A DNA stretch of 64,000 bases from Arthrobacter sp. AFG20. GTDB taxonomy: Bacteria; Actinomycetota; Actinomycetes; Actinomycetales; Micrococcaceae. This document shows, piece after piece, positions 34,242-44,224 of the stretch (position 1 is the stretch's first letter; every line of letters begins with the position of its first letter). The position numbers were made by a program, and so were the translations under genes. The notes under the pieces are model-generated. The model had not been told where the DNA came from. It made no database searches and worked only from the letters and a program-made list of their open reading frames with translations. The stretch spans positions 248,001 through 312,000 of the forward strand of contig NZ_PJMC01000002.1 in assembly GCF_002892795.1 (NCBI RefSeq), in the 5' to 3' direction.

Positions 34242-34856
34242 GTGGAGGCTAAGGCTAAACCGCAGGACCCGCGCCCGGGCCGCCATGCTGCCCGACGCGG
34301 CGAAATCATCCAGGCGGCTTGGGCTGAGGCTGAGGCCCAGGGTTTGTCCGCCATATCGCTGACTCAGGTCGCCCGCAGGGTAGGGCTGCGCCAGCCGTCC
34401 CTCTATTCCTACTTCCCTTCCAAGAACGCACTGATCGACGCAATGTTCGCCGAAGCCGCTGGTGCACTGCTCAACACGGTCGATCATGTGCCTTACCCGG
34501 AATCACCCCGGGACGGCGCAAGGATGCTCGCACGAACCGTATTGGAGTTTGGGGTCTCCCACCCGATTCAAAGCCAGCTCATCTTTCAACGCACCATTCC
34601 GGGCTTCGAGCCGTCCGCGGAAGCGTATGCGCCAGCTTTGAAGATGCAGGAGAAATACTCCCTGAAACTCATCGAGGCCGGGCTCACGGCTCCGTCGGAC
34701 GTCGACATCTTCACCGCTCTCGTGGCCGGATTGTCCAACCAGCAACTGGCGAATGAACCAGGTGGCTCCCGCTGGGTCTCACAGCTGGACACTGTTCTTG
34801 ACATGTTTTTCGAATATCTGGACAGGCGGAACCGGACCAGGTCTGAGCCGCCGTAA
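34242..34856 (+). CDS. TetR-family transcriptional regulator
   Basis: 204 residues from a GTG. The N-terminal helix-turn-helix SLTQVARRVGLRQPSLYSYF is typical, as is the following F/SKNALIDAMF. The C-terminal ligand domain is variable. It probably regulates itself and the isomerase-fold gene that starts 18 bp after its stop. The ligand is unknown. Confidence 0.85.
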   Translation: MEAKAKPQDPRPGRHAARRGEIIQAAWAEAEAQGLSAISLTQVARRVGLRQPSLYSYFPSKNALIDAMFAEAAGALLNTVDHVPYPESPRDGARMLARTVLEFGVSHPIQSQLIFQRTIPGFEPSAEAYAPALKMQEKYSLKLIEAGLTAPSDVDIFTALVAGLSNQQLANEPGGSRWVSQLDTVLDMFFEYLDRRNRTRSEPP

Positions 34857-34874
34857 GCGAAGGCAGGGATCGCC

Positions 34875-35657
34875 ATGCCGGCGGACATCGTTCCTACAGA
34901 CGTCGCAGCGGTCGTCCGGATCGCACACGGCGAAGCCATGCAAATCACTGCAGAGGAAAATCGGCGATTTCTTGTCCTCTTGCAGCAACTCAGCTCCGCA
35001 GACTGGCAGAAGGCCACCGACTGCACCCGCTGGACAGTGCGGGATGTCGCTGTCCATGTCATTGCCTCCGCGGAGGCACAGTCCTCGTCCGTGGAGTTCT
35101 TGCGCCAGGTCTGGCAGGGACGGAAGCTCACCGCACAAATTGGCGGCCGGCACTGGGTCGACGGGGTCAACGAGGCCCAGCTTCAGAACCGGAGAGACCT
35201 GACTGCCGCCGGCATTCCGTCACGCTGGGGGTCCGCTTCCAGCGCGGCGCTCAGGGCCCGCCAACGGATACCAGCCGCAGTCCGGGGCCTTCGGCTCCTG
35301 CCTCTGGGTGAGATGGACGGGGTCGACTTCGGATGGCAGCCGCTGGGGTACCTCTTCGACATTGGGTTCACCCGGGACGTATGGATGCACCGTATTGACA
35401 TCTGCCGGGCGACCGGCCGAGACCTGGGCCCGACCCATGACCACGACGGCCGGATCGTCGAAGACATCGTCGCCGAATGGGCGACCCGCCACACGGAACC
35501 GTTCACCTTGAAGCTGACCGGTCCGGCAGGTGGCATGTTCACCCGCGCGGGGAGCCCGGGGAGCGACCGTTTGGAGATCGACGCCATCGAAAGTTGCCGC
35601 CTCCTCGCTGGCAGGGGAACGCCCCACGGCGTGCTCCGGCACCCTTTGCCACTCTGA
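34875..35657 (+). CDS. maleylpyruvate isomerase-fold (DinB-like, mycothiol-type) protein
   Basis: 260 residues. The MDMPI N-terminal domain shows DCTRWTVRDVAVHVIAS with the metal-site His, then GFTRDVWMHRIDICRATGRD carrying two more metal-ligand positions (W-M-H-R-x-D). These enzymes use mycothiol in isomerase or detoxification reactions in actinobacteria; many have unknown substrates. It is co-transcribed with the TetR gene, which suggests an inducible detoxification function. The C-terminal SCP-like part is short. Confidence 0.7.
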   Translation: MPADIVPTDVAAVVRIAHGEAMQITAEENRRFLVLLQQLSSADWQKATDCTRWTVRDVAVHVIASAEAQSSSVEFLRQVWQGRKLTAQIGGRHWVDGVNEAQLQNRRDLTAAGIPSRWGSASSAALRARQRIPAAVRGLRLLPLGEMDGVDFGWQPLGYLFDIGFTRDVWMHRIDICRATGRDLGPTHDHDGRIVEDIVAEWATRHTEPFTLKLTGPAGGMFTRAGSPGSDRLEIDAIESCRLLAGRGTPHGVLRHPLPL

Positions 35658-35693
35658 GGCAGCCAACCGCACTTGAACCATGTCCGATGCCAC

Positions 35694-35729
35694 GGCACCG
35701 GCACCGGCACCGGCACTGGCACTGGCACC
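35694..35729 (+). repeat. hexanucleotide tandem repeat (GGCACC/T), six units
   Basis: Six consecutive units, GGCACC three times, GGCACT twice and GGCACC once, between the isomerase-fold gene and the secreted protein. Unit number could vary by slippage and alter the spacing upstream of the next gene. Confidence 0.85.
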
Positions 35730-35782
35730 GCTCCATCCACTGCGCCCAGAATTCCGGGCGCCCCCATCCAAGGAAAGTCACC

Positions 35783-36019
35783 ATGAAATCAGTTATCAGC
35801 CTTGCAATGGTCCTCTCTGCCGTCAGCTTTGCTGGCACTACGCCCGGGTCCGTCCAGGCGACGGAGGTTTCATCCAACGGCGGGGTCGTCGCCCTTCAGG
35901 GCGCCTATATCAACGAAACCGGCCACGCGGCGGGCGTCGGAGAATCCATTACAGGAGGAGGGAAAAAATGGGGACTCATCAACGACTCTCCTTCCTCGGA
36001 AGGAAGAAAGTGGACGTAG
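35783..36019 (+). CDS. small secreted unknown protein
   Basis: 78 residues with a Sec signal peptide: MKSVISLAMVLSAVSFAGT, then a likely cleavage after SVQA (VQA-TE). The mature part (about 50 residues) is Gly- and Ser-rich (GVGESITGGGKKWG). AAGGAAAG precedes the ATG. The frame ends early, and another frame (WIIAHSGTGNWGATAHQ up to 36175) looks protein-like, so the true product may be longer and frameshifted. It could be a bacteriocin-type peptide, but no family is recognised. Confidence 0.55.
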   Translation: MKSVISLAMVLSAVSFAGTTPGSVQATEVSSNGGVVALQGAYINETGHAAGVGESITGGGKKWGLINDSPSSEGRKWT

Positions 36020-36180
36020 GCACCCTGTAGTGGATCATCGCCCACTCCGGGACAGGCAACTGGGGGGCGACAGCACATCAGGAACTAGCCGGTTGCTCCT
36101 GGCCCCGCCTAGCCATGCATCAGAGAAACCGTAACCACGGCGTCGCAGACATTACGATCTACGAAAGCTGGTAAAGGGGA

Positions 36181-36682
36181 ATGAAGCAGACAGAAGCCCG
36201 TCAAAGACTGTCCGACCGCATTGAAGAACAAGAGGCGACAATCAGCGCCTACTTGCGCCGCGAACGGCCACGCCGAAACAGGCTCACAAACATCAGTGTC
36301 TGGGGCAGCGTCCTCGCCGCCATCCTGACAGCCGGGCCGGCGTTTGGCGGGACAAGATTCACATCAGCTCTACAAGGCGTCTTCTCCCTGCAGGAGTCAT
36401 CAGCAGTGTGGCAGATGCTCTGCCTCTCAGCGGTTCTCCTGTCGGGCGTCGCTGCATTGACGACAAACCTTGCGGCCTCTCACTCGGTTGCAGCCAAGGT
36501 CAGCGCCGCAGAAACATGCAATGCACAGCTGGGCGCACTGCAGGTGGCGCTGGACCTTGGTTACCTCGACCCGGAGGACGCAGTAAAGCTATTTCCGGCA
36601 GTATGTCGCCCAGGTCCCGTTCATTGACAATACGCCCCCGGGTGACCGTCGAACTGTCAATAGGACGATGAAGCCGCAGTAG
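36181..36682 (+). pseudogene. small two-span membrane protein with a 3' frameshift
   Basis: From the ATG the frame has a charged N-terminal helix (RLSDRIEEQEATISAYLRRE), membrane spans around VWGSVLAAILTAGPAFGG and MLCLSAVLLSGVAALTTNL, then a helical tail. The ORF stops at 36627 after a run of odd residues (PAVCRPGPVH). Removing one T from the TTT at 36592-36594 gives LFRQYVAQVPFIDNTPPGD and a stop at 36680-36682, which reads much better. Either a real +1 frameshift or a sequencing error. Function unknown. Confidence 0.5.
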
Positions 36683-36696
36683 ATCCATTTTCCGCC

Positions 36697-36855
36697 CTAT
36701 CCAGCCAGTGCAGCTTCGAGCAAACATAGCCATGAAAAAACTTGTCATAGCCAGCTGCGCTACCGCACAACTACCGGGTTCAACAGGCTCAACCACCGGG
36801 GCGAAGCCGCTCGAGGGCCCAGTCCCAGTTGATCAGCTCCTGATCGAGGCGGACT
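36697..36855 (+). pseudogene. orphan 5' fragment of a subtilisin-like protease gene
   Basis: The segment from CTATCCAGCCAGTGCAG (36697-36713) through MKKLVIASCATA (ATG 36732) is a near copy of the leader and signal-peptide start of the second subtilase (44189-44260). After about 12 codons the similarity ends, and the frame runs 41 codons into the JetD remnant on the other strand. It indicates a third, mostly deleted protease copy 6-8 kb from the intact pair. Confidence 0.65.
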
Positions 36856-37198
36856 GATGGGCCGTATCTGCTGTTGATAAGCGACTCGTAGAGGGCAGCT
36901 TCCTCCGGAGTTAGCCTGGTCAGCGCGGCCGTCGACGGCGATGGTCCTTTCCCCAGGCATTGCTGTGCGCGAGCAGCGTCTCCTCGTCCATCAGCATGCT
37001 GGCCACGTGTGGATGAACGGCGCGGAGCTGGTCCAAGATCCGGAACCCGTGGGTGTCGATGTCCCTCTCCGCCGTGCCAGTGTCCTTGTAGGTCAGCGTC
37101 TTGTCCCGAGCGCCGCGGCGGTGAGCTATTCGACGGCGGCCAGCGCCCCGCCGTCGTCCGTCAGTGGAATCTCCGCGAGAATGCTTTCGCGCCTGCAC
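36789..37198 (-). pseudogene. jetD: C-terminal remnant of Wadjet subunit JetD (DUF3322/DUF2220)
   Basis: The minus strand reads RDIDTHGFRILDQLRAVHPH and SMLMDEETLLAHSNAWGK, then after one missing G (near 36950) ALTRLTPEEAALYESLINSR and YGPSVRLDQELINWDWALER, stop at 36789-36791. This is the toprim-like C-terminal part of JetD, the topoisomerase VI-like nuclease subunit of the plasmid-restricting Wadjet system. The N-terminal half and jetABC are absent. It abuts the orphan protease leader, marking a deletion or recombination junction. Confidence 0.75.
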
Positions 37199-37282
37199 GG
37201 CACCGGGGCCTACTATTCATGTATGCGAACTAGCCCGCTCTGAGCCTAACGACGGCGGGCTGCATCAATCTCGGGAGCAGAC

Positions 37283-38098
37283 ATGAACGAAGACCGGACC
37301 AACCCGACAGTGAAGTCGGCGGACCGGGCCCTGGCTGTGGTGGAATTCGTGGCGGGGAAAGGGTCGGCCAGTTTCACTGAGATCCTCGAGGGCCTCCGTT
37401 TGCCACGGTCCAGCGCACATGGACTGCTGAACACCCTGTGCTCGGCCGGTTGGCTGGACCACAATACAGCCAACCGTCAGTATTCGCTGGGACTCAGGGC
37501 CTGGCAGGTTGGCCAGCTGTACACCGGACACCAGACCCTGGCTAACGTCGCGAAGCCAGTCATGGACCGGCTTTCCAGTTCTTTGGGGGAGACGGTTCAA
37601 CTGGCGCTCCTTGATGGGGTGGAGAACGTGTACATCGCCATCAGCCAGGCCTCCAGCGGCATGCGGCTAGGGTCCTCGGTAGGAATGCGCCTTCTGGCAC
37701 ACGCCACCGGAATCGGCAAGGCGCTGCTAAGCATGCTCGAACCCGAGGACGCACAGCAGCGGCTCAGTTCCGTGGCGCTGCCGAGGCTGACGGCCAAGAC
37801 CGTCACGGACGTCAAAGCCTTGGCGGAACTGGTCGCCGACGCGAAAGCCAATGGATTCGCCTTGGATGATGAGGAATATCTCGAAGGCTGCCGGTGCGTG
37901 GCCGTTCCGCTGACCAGCGAGGCCGGCGGAGGAATGAACGCTGCACTTTCGGTGACGATGCCGACCCTACGGACGGACGAGGAGTGGCCGGGAAGCATCC
38001 TGCGGCCGCTGGCAGGAGCAGCGCAGGAAATCCGCGCTCTCCTGGGGGTCCGTGAGCCGGGGATTGCATTGCCGGCCGCACCGGTGAAGGCGTCTTAA
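37283..38098 (+). CDS. IclR-family regulator of the rhamnonate operon
   Basis: 271 residues: N-terminal winged helix (SADRALAVVEFVAGKGSASF, LPRSSAHGLLNTLCSAGWLD) and the C-terminal effector domain ending around EEYLEGCRCVAVPL. IclR proteins bind small organic acids. It lies 131 bp upstream of a sugar-acid operon in the same direction, so control of that operon is likely. The palindromes at 38177-38211 are candidate sites. Confidence 0.85.
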   Translation: MNEDRTNPTVKSADRALAVVEFVAGKGSASFTEILEGLRLPRSSAHGLLNTLCSAGWLDHNTANRQYSLGLRAWQVGQLYTGHQTLANVAKPVMDRLSSSLGETVQLALLDGVENVYIAISQASSGMRLGSSVGMRLLAHATGIGKALLSMLEPEDAQQRLSSVALPRLTAKTVTDVKALAELVADAKANGFALDDEEYLEGCRCVAVPLTSEAGGGMNAALSVTMPTLRTDEEWPGSILRPLAGAAQEIRALLGVREPGIALPAAPVKAS

Positions 38099-38176
38099 AC
38101 CGGTTCTAGAGCCCTGCCTCAGAGAGGCCATCAAGTAACTGTTGCTGCCTAGGGTGACCTGTGCCATACTCATCCT

Positions 38177-38211
38177 GTTCACATTCTTGAACTCCAATTC
38201 ATGCTCATGAA
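38177..38211 (+). promoter_or_regulatory. candidate IclR operators before the sugar-acid operon
   Basis: GTTCACATTCTTGAAC (38177-38192; GTTCA/TGAAC arms) is followed by TTCATGCTCATGAA (38198-38211; 6-bp perfect arms). They lie 18 bp before the transporter start, near the expected promoter. Confidence 0.5.
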
Positions 38212-38228
38212 CTCAATGAGGAGTTACT

Positions 38229-39563
38229 TTGTCTCAACAGGCTCCCACCAGCGAAACGCTGGCCCCGATCATTCGACGAGTTACCCGGCGGCTGATTCCG
38301 GTCCTGCTGCTGATGTACATCCTGGCGTTCCTTGACCGCTCCAACCTCGGGTTTGCCAAGGCGGCCTATCAGGCCGACACGGGCCTGTCGGACGCGGCGT
38401 ACGCGCTGGGCGCCGGCATCTTCTTCCTCGGCTACGCTGCCCTCGAGGTCCCCAGCAACATTTTGATGCGCCGGCTCGGCGCCAAGATCTGGTTGGCGCG
38501 GATCATGATCAGCTGGGGCATCGTCTCGGCGCTCATGATGTTTGCGCAGAATGAATGGTCCTTCTACCTCCTCCGGGTCCTGCTCGGCATCACGGAGGCA
38601 GGCTTCTTCCCCGGCGTGATCCTGTACCTGACCTACTGGATCCCCACCCAGTTCCGCGGCCGCGTCAACGGCCTCTTCTACTTCGGCGCGCCCCTCGCCT
38701 TCATCTTCGGCGGACCGCTCTCGGGCCTGCTTCTGGACCTCGACGGCCTGGGCGGCCTCCAGGGCTGGCAGCTGATGTTCGTCGCCACGGGCGCCCTCAC
38801 AGTCGCCGTCGGCATCTGGGCGTTCTCCTACCTGGACAACGGCCCCGCCGATGCCAAGTGGCTGAACGAGAGCGATCGGTCAACACTGATTGCAGCCCTG
38901 AACGCGGAGGAGCAGGGCAAGTCGGACCACTCTCCAAAGGGCGCCCTGCGGGCCCTGACCAACCCGAAGGTCCTGTACTTCTGCGTCATCTACTTCACCA
39001 TCCAGATGAGCGTCTACGGCGTGACCTTCTACCTGCCCACCCAGATCGCCGCGCTGGTAGGCAGCAAGGTGGGACTCGGCGTCGGTCTGATGACTGCGGT
39101 GCCCTGGGGCATTGCCATGATCGCCACGTTCCTGCTCAGCCGCCTGGCCGACCGGACCGGACGCCGCCGCCTCGTGGCGGCTGCCTCCCTCACGGCCGCC
39201 GCCGTCGGCATTTTCGGCTCCGCGCTTACCGACAACCCACTGATGGGGCTGGCGGCGCTGTCCCTGGGCGCTGCCGGGTTCATCAGCGTGCAGCCGGTGT
39301 TCTGGACGCTGCCGACGGCGATGCTGGTTGGAGCTGCCGCTGCAGGCGGCATCGCACTGATCAACTCCATCGGAAGCCTGGGCGGCTTCGTCGCCCCCAT
39401 CGCGAAAACCTGGGCCGAATCCTCCTTCGGCCCGAAGGCAGGACTCTTCCTGCTCGCCTTCACGGCACTGCTCGGTGCCGTCCTGCTCTACAACAGCCAC
39501 CGGATCAGCAAGGTCGTTGACACCGCGCCGCTTAGGCAGCCCACCGAAGAGAAAGTGCACTGA
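38229..39563 (+). CDS. MFS transporter, anion:cation symporter (sugar-acid uptake)
   Basis: 444 residues, 12 predicted spans. MYILAFLDRSNLGFAKAAYQ at the N-terminus is the hallmark of the ACS family (glucarate, galactonate and similar transporters), supported by YWIPTQFRGRVNGLFYFGAP. The start is a TTG at 38229 with GAGGAG just upstream. It is the first gene of the operon and overlaps the next by one base. By context it imports L-rhamnonate or a related aldonate. Confidence 0.82.
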   Translation: MSQQAPTSETLAPIIRRVTRRLIPVLLLMYILAFLDRSNLGFAKAAYQADTGLSDAAYALGAGIFFLGYAALEVPSNILMRRLGAKIWLARIMISWGIVSALMMFAQNEWSFYLLRVLLGITEAGFFPGVILYLTYWIPTQFRGRVNGLFYFGAPLAFIFGGPLSGLLLDLDGLGGLQGWQLMFVATGALTVAVGIWAFSYLDNGPADAKWLNESDRSTLIAALNAEEQGKSDHSPKGALRALTNPKVLYFCVIYFTIQMSVYGVTFYLPTQIAALVGSKVGLGVGLMTAVPWGIAMIATFLLSRLADRTGRRRLVAAASLTAAAVGIFGSALTDNPLMGLAALSLGAAGFISVQPVFWTLPTAMLVGAAAAGGIALINSIGSLGGFVAPIAKTWAESSFGPKAGLFLLAFTALLGAVLLYNSHRISKVVDTAPLRQPTEEKVH

Positions 39564-40606
39564 TGAAGGCCCTTGAACTGAAAGACTTCCACCAGCTGGT
39601 GGTCGTGGACCGGGATGAACCGATGGTTGGCCCTGGCGATGTCCTGATCGACGTCGTCGCCACCGGCATCTGCGGATCGGACATTCACGGTTACACGGGC
39701 GAGAACGGGCGGCGCGTCCCGGGACAGGTCATGGGGCACGAAACGGTGGGACGCATCGCGGCCCTCGGCGCCGGGGCGGATGCCTACGGCCTGGCCGTTG
39801 GCCAGCCGGTCACCTTCAACCCACTGATCAGTTGCAACGCCTGTGAAGCGTGCGACGCCGGCCAGCAGCAGCACTGCCCCGAACGAACCGTGATCGGCGT
39901 GAATCCGTCCATCGTGTCGGCCTTCGCCGAGCAGGTCGCGGTGCCCGCGCCGAACGTCGTGGCGCTGTCCGCCGAAACCCCGATCGTCTATGGCGCGTTG
40001 ATCGAGCCCCTGGCCGTTGCGTTCCACGCCGTCCGACGGGCCCAGATCAGCGCTGGACAAAAGGTGCTGGTGATCGGGGGCGGGCCCATCGGCCAGTCCG
40101 TCGTCCTCGCTGCGATTCAGGAAGGGGCGGGGCAGGTCCTCGTCTCGGAGATGGACCCGGCCCGGCGGGCTTTGTGCCAGCGCCTGGGCGCGACAGCCCT
40201 CGACCCTGCTGCCGGGCCGCTCGACGAGCAGGTCCGGGCCGCCTTCGGAACTTTGGCCGATACCACCGTGGATGCCGTCGGCATCAGGCCCACGATCGCA
40301 GGTGCCCTGGAGGCCACCAAGTTCGGCGGCGTCGTTTCGCTGGTGGGCATGGGCTCGCCCGAACTGGCCTTCAACGCCTACCGCGTCTCCACGGAGGAAC
40401 GGGAGATCGTGGGCAGCTTTTGCTACAACAACCAGGACTTCCGTGACGCCGCGGCCTGGGTGGACCAGGGATCGCCCGTCCTGGCCGAACTCATCAGCCG
40501 TGAAGTGTCCATGGACGACGCCGACGCTGCCTTTGCCGGGCTCGCCTCGGCCGACGGCACCGCCGGCAAAGTCCTCGTCCGCCTCGACTCAGCAAGGAAC
40601 AATTAG
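39563..40606 (+). CDS. zinc-dependent medium-chain dehydrogenase
   Basis: 347 residues. The catalytic zinc ligands are in [12 protein letters not shown] (Cys) and MGHETVGR (His-Glu). The structural zinc site is partly present ([15 protein letters not shown]). The nucleotide-binding GGGPIGQS is near residue 172. It resembles polyol/galactonate-type oxidoreductases. In the L-rhamnonate route an NAD-dependent enzyme oxidises 2-keto-3-deoxy-L-rhamnonate at C4; this gene's position between transporter and dehydratase makes it a candidate, although that step is usually done by a short-chain dehydrogenase. Confidence 0.8.
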   Translation: MKALELKDFHQLVVVDRDEPMVGPGDVLIDVVATGICGSDIHGYTGENGRRVPGQVMGHETVGRIAALGAGADAYGLAVGQPVTFNPLISCNACEACDAGQQQHCPERTVIGVNPSIVSAFAEQVAVPAPNVVALSAETPIVYGALIEPLAVAFHAVRRAQISAGQKVLVIGGGPIGQSVVLAAIQEGAGQVLVSEMDPARRALCQRLGATALDPAAGPLDEQVRAAFGTLADTTVDAVGIRPTIAGALEATKFGGVVSLVGMGSPELAFNAYRVSTEEREIVGSFCYNNQDFRDAAAWVDQGSPVLAELISREVSMDDADAAFAGLASADGTAGKVLVRLDSARNN

Positions 40607-41787
40607 TGAGCATCGAAAACCGCATCCGCCACGTCCGCGCCTACACCCTTCGCGGCGGCGGCGCCGACTACCACGACCAGGACGCCGGGCACTGGATCGA
40701 CGACCACATCGCCACTCCCATGTCCGTCTACCCGGAATACCGCCAGTCCCGCCAGAGCTTCGGGCTTAATGTCCTCGGCACGCTCGTCGTCGAGATCGAG
40801 GCCGACGACGGCACGGTCGGTTTCGCCGTCACTACGGCTGGGGAGCTGGGTGCCTTTATCGTCGAGAAGCACCTCGCGCGTTTTGTCGAGGGCGCCCGGG
40901 TGACCGACATTGAAAAGATCTGGGACCAGATGTACCGCTCCACGCTCTTCTACGGCCGCAAGGGCGTGGTGCTCAACGCCATCAGTGCCGTGGACCTGGC
41001 GCTGTACGACCTGCTGGGAAAGATCCGCCAGGAACCCGTTTACGCTCTCCTTGGCGGGCCGGTCCGGGACGAACTGACCATGTATGCCACCGGCGCGCGC
41101 CCGGACATCGCCAAGAAGCTGGGGTTCATCGGCGGCAAAATGCCCCTGCACCACGGGCCGGCCGAGGGCGAGGAGGGCCTCCGCAAGAACCTGGAAATGA
41201 TCCGGGACATGCGGGAGAAGGTGGGCGACGACTTCTGGCTGATGCTCGACTGCTGGATGTCACTTGATCTTGACTACGCCACCCGGCTGGCGCACGGCGC
41301 GGCGGAGTACGGCCTGAAGTGGATCGAGGAAGCTCTTCCCCCGGATGACTACTGGGGCTACGCGAAGCTCAAGAAGCAGGTTCCGCCCAAGATGCTGGTG
41401 ACTACAGGCGAACACGAAGCCACGCGCTGGGGCTTCAAACTGCTCCTGGACATGGACTGCGCCGACATCATCCAGCCCGACGTCGGCTGGTGCGGCGGCA
41501 TCACCGAACTCACCAAGATCTCGGCGATGGCCGACGCCAACGGCGCGCTGGTCATTCCCCACGGATCGTCCGTGTACTCGTACCATTTCGTGGTCACGCG
41601 GACCAACAGCCCCTTCGCCGAGTTCCTGATGATGCATCCGACTGCTGAGGAGATCGTCCCCATGTTCTCGCCGATGCTTCTCGGTGAGCCCGTCCCGGTC
41701 AACGGCAAACTCAAGGTCCCTGAAACCCCGGGCTTCGGCGTCGAGCTGAACCCGGAGCTGGAAAAACTGCGACCGTACACGCACTGA
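40606..41787 (+). CDS. rhmD: L-rhamnonate dehydratase
   Basis: 393 residues of the enolase superfamily (mandelate racemase subgroup), similar to L-rhamnonate dehydratases over its whole length: [74 protein letters not shown] and [10 protein letters not shown]. Metal ligands fall in MLDCWMS, EEALPP and TTGEHEA. It converts L-rhamnonate to 2-keto-3-deoxy-L-rhamnonate. The GTG start overlaps the preceding stop by one base. Confidence 0.92.
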   Translation: MSIENRIRHVRAYTLRGGGADYHDQDAGHWIDDHIATPMSVYPEYRQSRQSFGLNVLGTLVVEIEADDGTVGFAVTTAGELGAFIVEKHLARFVEGARVTDIEKIWDQMYRSTLFYGRKGVVLNAISAVDLALYDLLGKIRQEPVYALLGGPVRDELTMYATGARPDIAKKLGFIGGKMPLHHGPAEGEEGLRKNLEMIRDMREKVGDDFWLMLDCWMSLDLDYATRLAHGAAEYGLKWIEEALPPDDYWGYAKLKKQVPPKMLVTTGEHEATRWGFKLLLDMDCADIIQPDVGWCGGITELTKISAMADANGALVIPHGSSVYSYHFVVTRTNSPFAEFLMMHPTAEEIVPMFSPMLLGEPVPVNGKLKVPETPGFGVELNPELEKLRPYTH

Positions 41788-41815
41788 CCATCCTCTACAA
41801 GCAAGGAAACGAATA

Positions 41816-42673
41816 ATGGAACTCATGCGCTTGGGCGAACCCGGGCAGGAACTGCCGGTCGCCAGGGAAGGCGGGAAATACTTCGATCTGCGGTCCCTGA
41901 CCGCTGATATCGACGGCGGCTTTCTCGCCAACGACGGCATCGCCAGGGTCCGCGATGCACTCACGGCGGGCCTACCGGAACTTGAAGGCGCGGCATCACT
42001 GCGCATCGGAGCACCAGTCGCTCGGCCGGGGGCGGTTCTTTGCATTGGCCAGAACTACGCCGCCCATGCTGCAGAATCCGGTGACGCCCCGCCGTCGGTC
42101 CCGATTCTCTTCTTCAAGCACCCCAACACCGTGGTTGGTGCCTTTGACCACGTGGTGATTCCGCCCGGAGCCGTGAAAGTGGACTGGGAGGTGGAACTGG
42201 CCGTTGTAATAGGCAAACGCGCCTCGTACCTCGAGTCTCCCGAGGAAGCACTGGACTATGTTGCCGGGTACGCGGTCAGCAACGATGTATCCGAGCGGGC
42301 GTTCCAGGTGGAACACTCTGGTGGGCAGTGGTCCAAGGGCAAGTGCTGCGCCACGTTCAACCCGCTGGGTCCGGCGCTGGTCCCCGCCGCGGAAGTAGGG
42401 GATCCGCAGCAGTTGCGGCTGCGGTCCGCCGTGAACGGGGAAACGAGGCAGGACTCGAACACCTCGGACATGATCTTCTCGGTGGCCCACATCATCTGGC
42501 ATCTTTCCCAGTACCTGGTCCTGGAACCCGGTGACATCATCAACACCGGGACGCCTCAGGGTGTGGCGCTTTCCGGCAAGTTCCCGTACTTGCGGGAAGG
42601 TGACCGCATGGAGATCAGCATCGAGAAGCTGGGCCGCCAGGAGCAGAAACTGGTCAGTTACACGAAGCAGTAA
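41816..42673 (+). CDS. fumarylacetoacetate hydrolase-family protein (2,4-diketo-3-deoxy-L-rhamnonate hydrolase candidate)
   Basis: 285 residues. Core motifs: CIGQNYAAHAAE, ILFFKHPNTVVGAFDHV, the metal-binding WEVELAVVIGKRA, and DIINTGTPQGVAL. In the non-phosphorylative rhamnose/fucose route an FAH hydrolase splits the 2,4-diketo acid to pyruvate and lactate. The operon position 28 bp after rhmD supports this. The exact substrate is inferred. Confidence 0.85.
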   Translation: MELMRLGEPGQELPVAREGGKYFDLRSLTADIDGGFLANDGIARVRDALTAGLPELEGAASLRIGAPVARPGAVLCIGQNYAAHAAESGDAPPSVPILFFKHPNTVVGAFDHVVIPPGAVKVDWEVELAVVIGKRASYLESPEEALDYVAGYAVSNDVSERAFQVEHSGGQWSKGKCCATFNPLGPALVPAAEVGDPQQLRLRSAVNGETRQDSNTSDMIFSVAHIIWHLSQYLVLEPGDIINTGTPQGVALSGKFPYLREGDRMEISIEKLGRQEQKLVSYTKQ

Positions 42674-42789
42674 CTGCAGCCTGGGTGCCGCCCGCGTCAC
42701 GGCCTGCCACGTTGGGTGAGGGCAATGCGCAAGGTGGTGCCGCCGTCGTCCGTTTTCAGGGTGCGGCGGCGCCTAAATTCAGCCCAACC

Positions 42790-42858
42790 CCCGAGTTTTT
42801 GTCCAGTTGTCGTCCTCTTGGCACGATTCAAGCCACGATATCTGGACAAAAACTCGGG
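42790..42858. repeat. inverted-repeat element, copy B
   Basis: Arms CCCGAGTTTTTGTCCAG (42790-42806) and CTGGACAAAAACTCGGG (42842-42858) are perfect 17-bp complements. The 35-base middle includes an inner CTTGG...TCAAG stem. It matches copy A at 34018-34082 in arm design, middle length and the CAAGCC-GATA motif next to the right arm. It lies 116 bp after the hydrolase and 54 bp before the first subtilase. Confidence 0.75.
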
Positions 42859-42912
42859 GTAATCTTCGGGCAGACACTAGGTGGGCGGGCCAGGTTGAAG
42901 CAAGATAACCAA

Positions 42913-44178
<1,266 letters not shown>

Positions 44179-44224
44179 CGGGCAGACACTATCCAGCCAG
44201 TGCAGGTTCCGGCAAGATAACCAA

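Noticed and set aside
35694-35729. Possible CRISPR-like repeat
   Set aside because: Contiguous hexamers without spacers; it is a simple tandem repeat. No CRISPR array was seen anywhere in the window.
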